The position numbers were made by a program, and so were the translations under genes. A DNA stretch of 7,278 nucleotides. Origin: Candidatus Kapaibacterium sp. GTDB lineage: Bacteria > Bacteroidota > Ignavibacteria > Kapaibacteriales > UBA961. Position 1 is the stretch's first letter; every line of letters starts with the position of its first letter. The stretch is from assembly GCA_023259575.1 (NCBI GenBank), contig JALRHN010000102.1, positions 1 to 7,278 of the forward strand, given 5' to 3'. This document shows positions 6,134-7,278 of the stretch, one piece after another. Under the pieces are notes generated by a model. The model searched no databases. It saw nothing but the letters and a program-made list of their open reading frames with translations, and was not told where the DNA came from.

Positions 6134-7278
6134 AACATTAACTCTGCTAATATTATGAATTATAAACGAGTGATTGTTTTTTTTACTATTGTGATGAGCT
6201 TTCACATACTGTTAAGTGCAGATCTATATTCGCAAATTACCGGAGCAATTAAGCTCCCTAAACCTGGTGCAATGAAACCAGGAGAATATGATACTGTTGG
6301 AGTATTAAAAGCTGAAACATTAGCTAAAGAAACATTGGGCATCGTAGAAACGGCAATAAATCCCGCTACATATATTGTTGGGCCTAATGATATTATGACA
6401 GTTTTTATTGCTCCGATTGGCATTAAAGATGAACCTGACCATATTGAAGCTATAGTTTCTCCTGATGGTCGTATTGTAATTCCAGCAATTGGTGCAGTTC
6501 ACATTGGCGGATTATCATTATCAAAAGCAGAGGAAATAGTGAGGGAAAAAGTATTTTCAATACTTAAAACTCCTTCAGTTTCTTTAGTACTTCGTAAAAT
6601 GAGAACTTTTAAGGTTATTATTCGTGGCGCAGTAAAAAAACCAGGAATAATCTCTGCAACTCCCTCAGATAGAGTATCAGAAATCATCGATAGATCCGGT
6701 GGATTATTATACTCTGCTTCAACAAGAGCAATTAATATTATGAGATTTGGTAAAGATGAAAAACCACAATCTCTTATTGATGTAGATTTGCAAAAATTTT
6801 ATGCTATGGGTGATAAAAGTTCAAATCCATTTTTAGAAGGTGGAGATGTCATTTTTATTCCAACATTATCTCGTACAGATGTATTTCAGGTAAACGGAGA
6901 GATTGGATCTGAGGGTGAATATGAGTATAAAAAAGGCGACAAACTTTCTACTGCAATTAATACTGCACAAGGATTTTTGCGAACAGCTAGAATTGATTCA
7001 GTAGAAATAGCTCGATTTGATCAAAATGGCTTCACTACTTCAACATTCTTTGTGGATTGTAGTGCTTGGCCATCTTCTACATCATTACTTCATCAAACAG
7101 AATATCCTAATGATATTCTATTAGAGCCTGGTGATAGGATATATGTACGAGAAAAAATTAAATGGCGTAAAATGTATACTGTTTCTATAACAGGCGAAGT
7201 TCAAAAACCAGGGAAATATGCAATTAATCCAGATTCAAATACTATTCAAGATTTAATTTCTAGGGCTGGAGGATTAAC
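6131..7278 (+). CDS. Polysaccharide export protein with SLBB repeats (Wza/BexD-like), partial at 3' end
   Basis: The frame is open from the ATG at 6131 to the window edge, giving 382 residues with no stop. Residues 12-35 form a signal peptide; the Y-S-Q at 33-35 without a lipobox cysteine suggests ordinary signal peptidase cleavage, unlike lipidated Wza. The Poly_export domain spans about 78-155: Y-I-V-G-P-N-D-I at 81-88, V-S-P-D-G-R-I-V-I-P at 109-118, and an S-K-A-E-E-I-V helix. Three SLBB-like repeats follow: I-I-R-G-A-V-K-K-P-G at 163-172 with S-G-G-L; V-N-G-E-I-G-S-E-G at 254-262; and I-T-G-E-V-Q-K-P-G at 353-361 with R-A-G-G-L at the edge. Separators E-G-G-D-V-I-F-I-P (236-244) and E-P-G-D-R-I-Y-V-R (332-340) are typical of the family. 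Such proteins form the periplasmic and outer-membrane channel for capsular or exopolysaccharide export. An alternative start at 6155 would shorten the N-terminus by eight residues. The C-terminal membrane-spanning part lies beyond the window, so how it inserts cannot be judged. Confidence 0.92.
   Translation, partial: MNINSANIMNYKRVIVFFTIVMSFHILLSADLYSQITGAIKLPKPGAMKPGEYDTVGVLKAETLAKETLGIVETAINPATYIVGPNDIMTVFIAPIGIKDEPDHIEAIVSPDGRIVIPAIGAVHIGGLSLSKAEEIVREKVFSILKTPSVSLVLRKMRTFKVIIRGAVKKPGIISATPSDRVSEIIDRSGGLLYSASTRAINIMRFGKDEKPQSLIDVDLQKFYAMGDKSSNPFLEGGDVIFIPTLSRTDVFQVNGEIGSEGEYEYKKGDKLSTAINTAQGFLRTARIDSVEIARFDQNGFTTSTFFVDCSAWPSSTSLLHQTEYPNDILLEPGDRIYVREKIKWRKMYTVSITGEVQKPGKYAINPDSNTIQDLISRAGGL

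Noticed and set aside
6202..6687. Three overlapping - strand ORFs
   Set aside because: All lie opposite the polysaccharide export coding sequence, which has clear domain motifs; they overlap one another and show no motifs.
1..7278. tRNA, rRNA, CRISPR array, insertion sequence or attachment site
   Set aside because: No cloverleaf-like GC-rich segment, regular spaced repeat, transposase or integrase motif, or long terminal inverted repeat was seen.

Overview
This window looks like a compact, strongly AT-rich bacterial chromosome segment. It probably comes from a Gram-negative member of the Bacteroidota/Chlorobiota (FCB) group. Pointers are: two lipoproteins with clear lipoboxes and +2 serine, an SLBB-type outer-membrane polysaccharide export protein, weak or absent Shine-Dalgarno sequences, heavy use of AGA for arginine, and a type IX secretion-like tail on the first, truncated gene. 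The group assignment is an inference from style and gene content; no marker gene for taxonomy is present.

Layout: (1) Bases 2-385 hold the C-terminal end of an unrecognised protein on the + strand. (2) Bases 389-1078 hold a FkbM-family methyltransferase on the - strand. It converges on the first gene with three bases between the stop codons, inside a small inverted repeat that contains both stops. (3) Bases 1079-1284 are the only substantial intergenic gap, a divergent promoter region. It has a good extended -10 promoter facing right, a weak candidate facing left, a 14/15 direct repeat and an inverted repeat. (4) Bases 1285-7278 hold five tightly packed + strand genes: a class A penicillin-binding protein, a fumarylacetoacetate hydrolase-family enzyme of the FAHD1/YcgM type, a large lipoprotein with a beta-strand-rich (possible barrel) body, a smaller beta-rich lipoprotein, and a polysaccharide export protein with SLBB repeats that runs off the end.

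The five + strand genes are joined by an 8-base overlap, a 10-base gap, a 3-base gap and a 1-base TAATG overlap, so they are probably one transcript from the promoter near 1243-1251. The shared theme is the cell envelope: peptidoglycan synthesis in the inner membrane and periplasm, then two lipoproteins and an export protein that probably act at the outer membrane. The FAH-family enzyme is the functional outlier. The least described part is the pair of lipoproteins immediately upstream of the SLBB exporter; they could be accessory parts of an envelope glycan export machine, but nothing in the sequence proves this.
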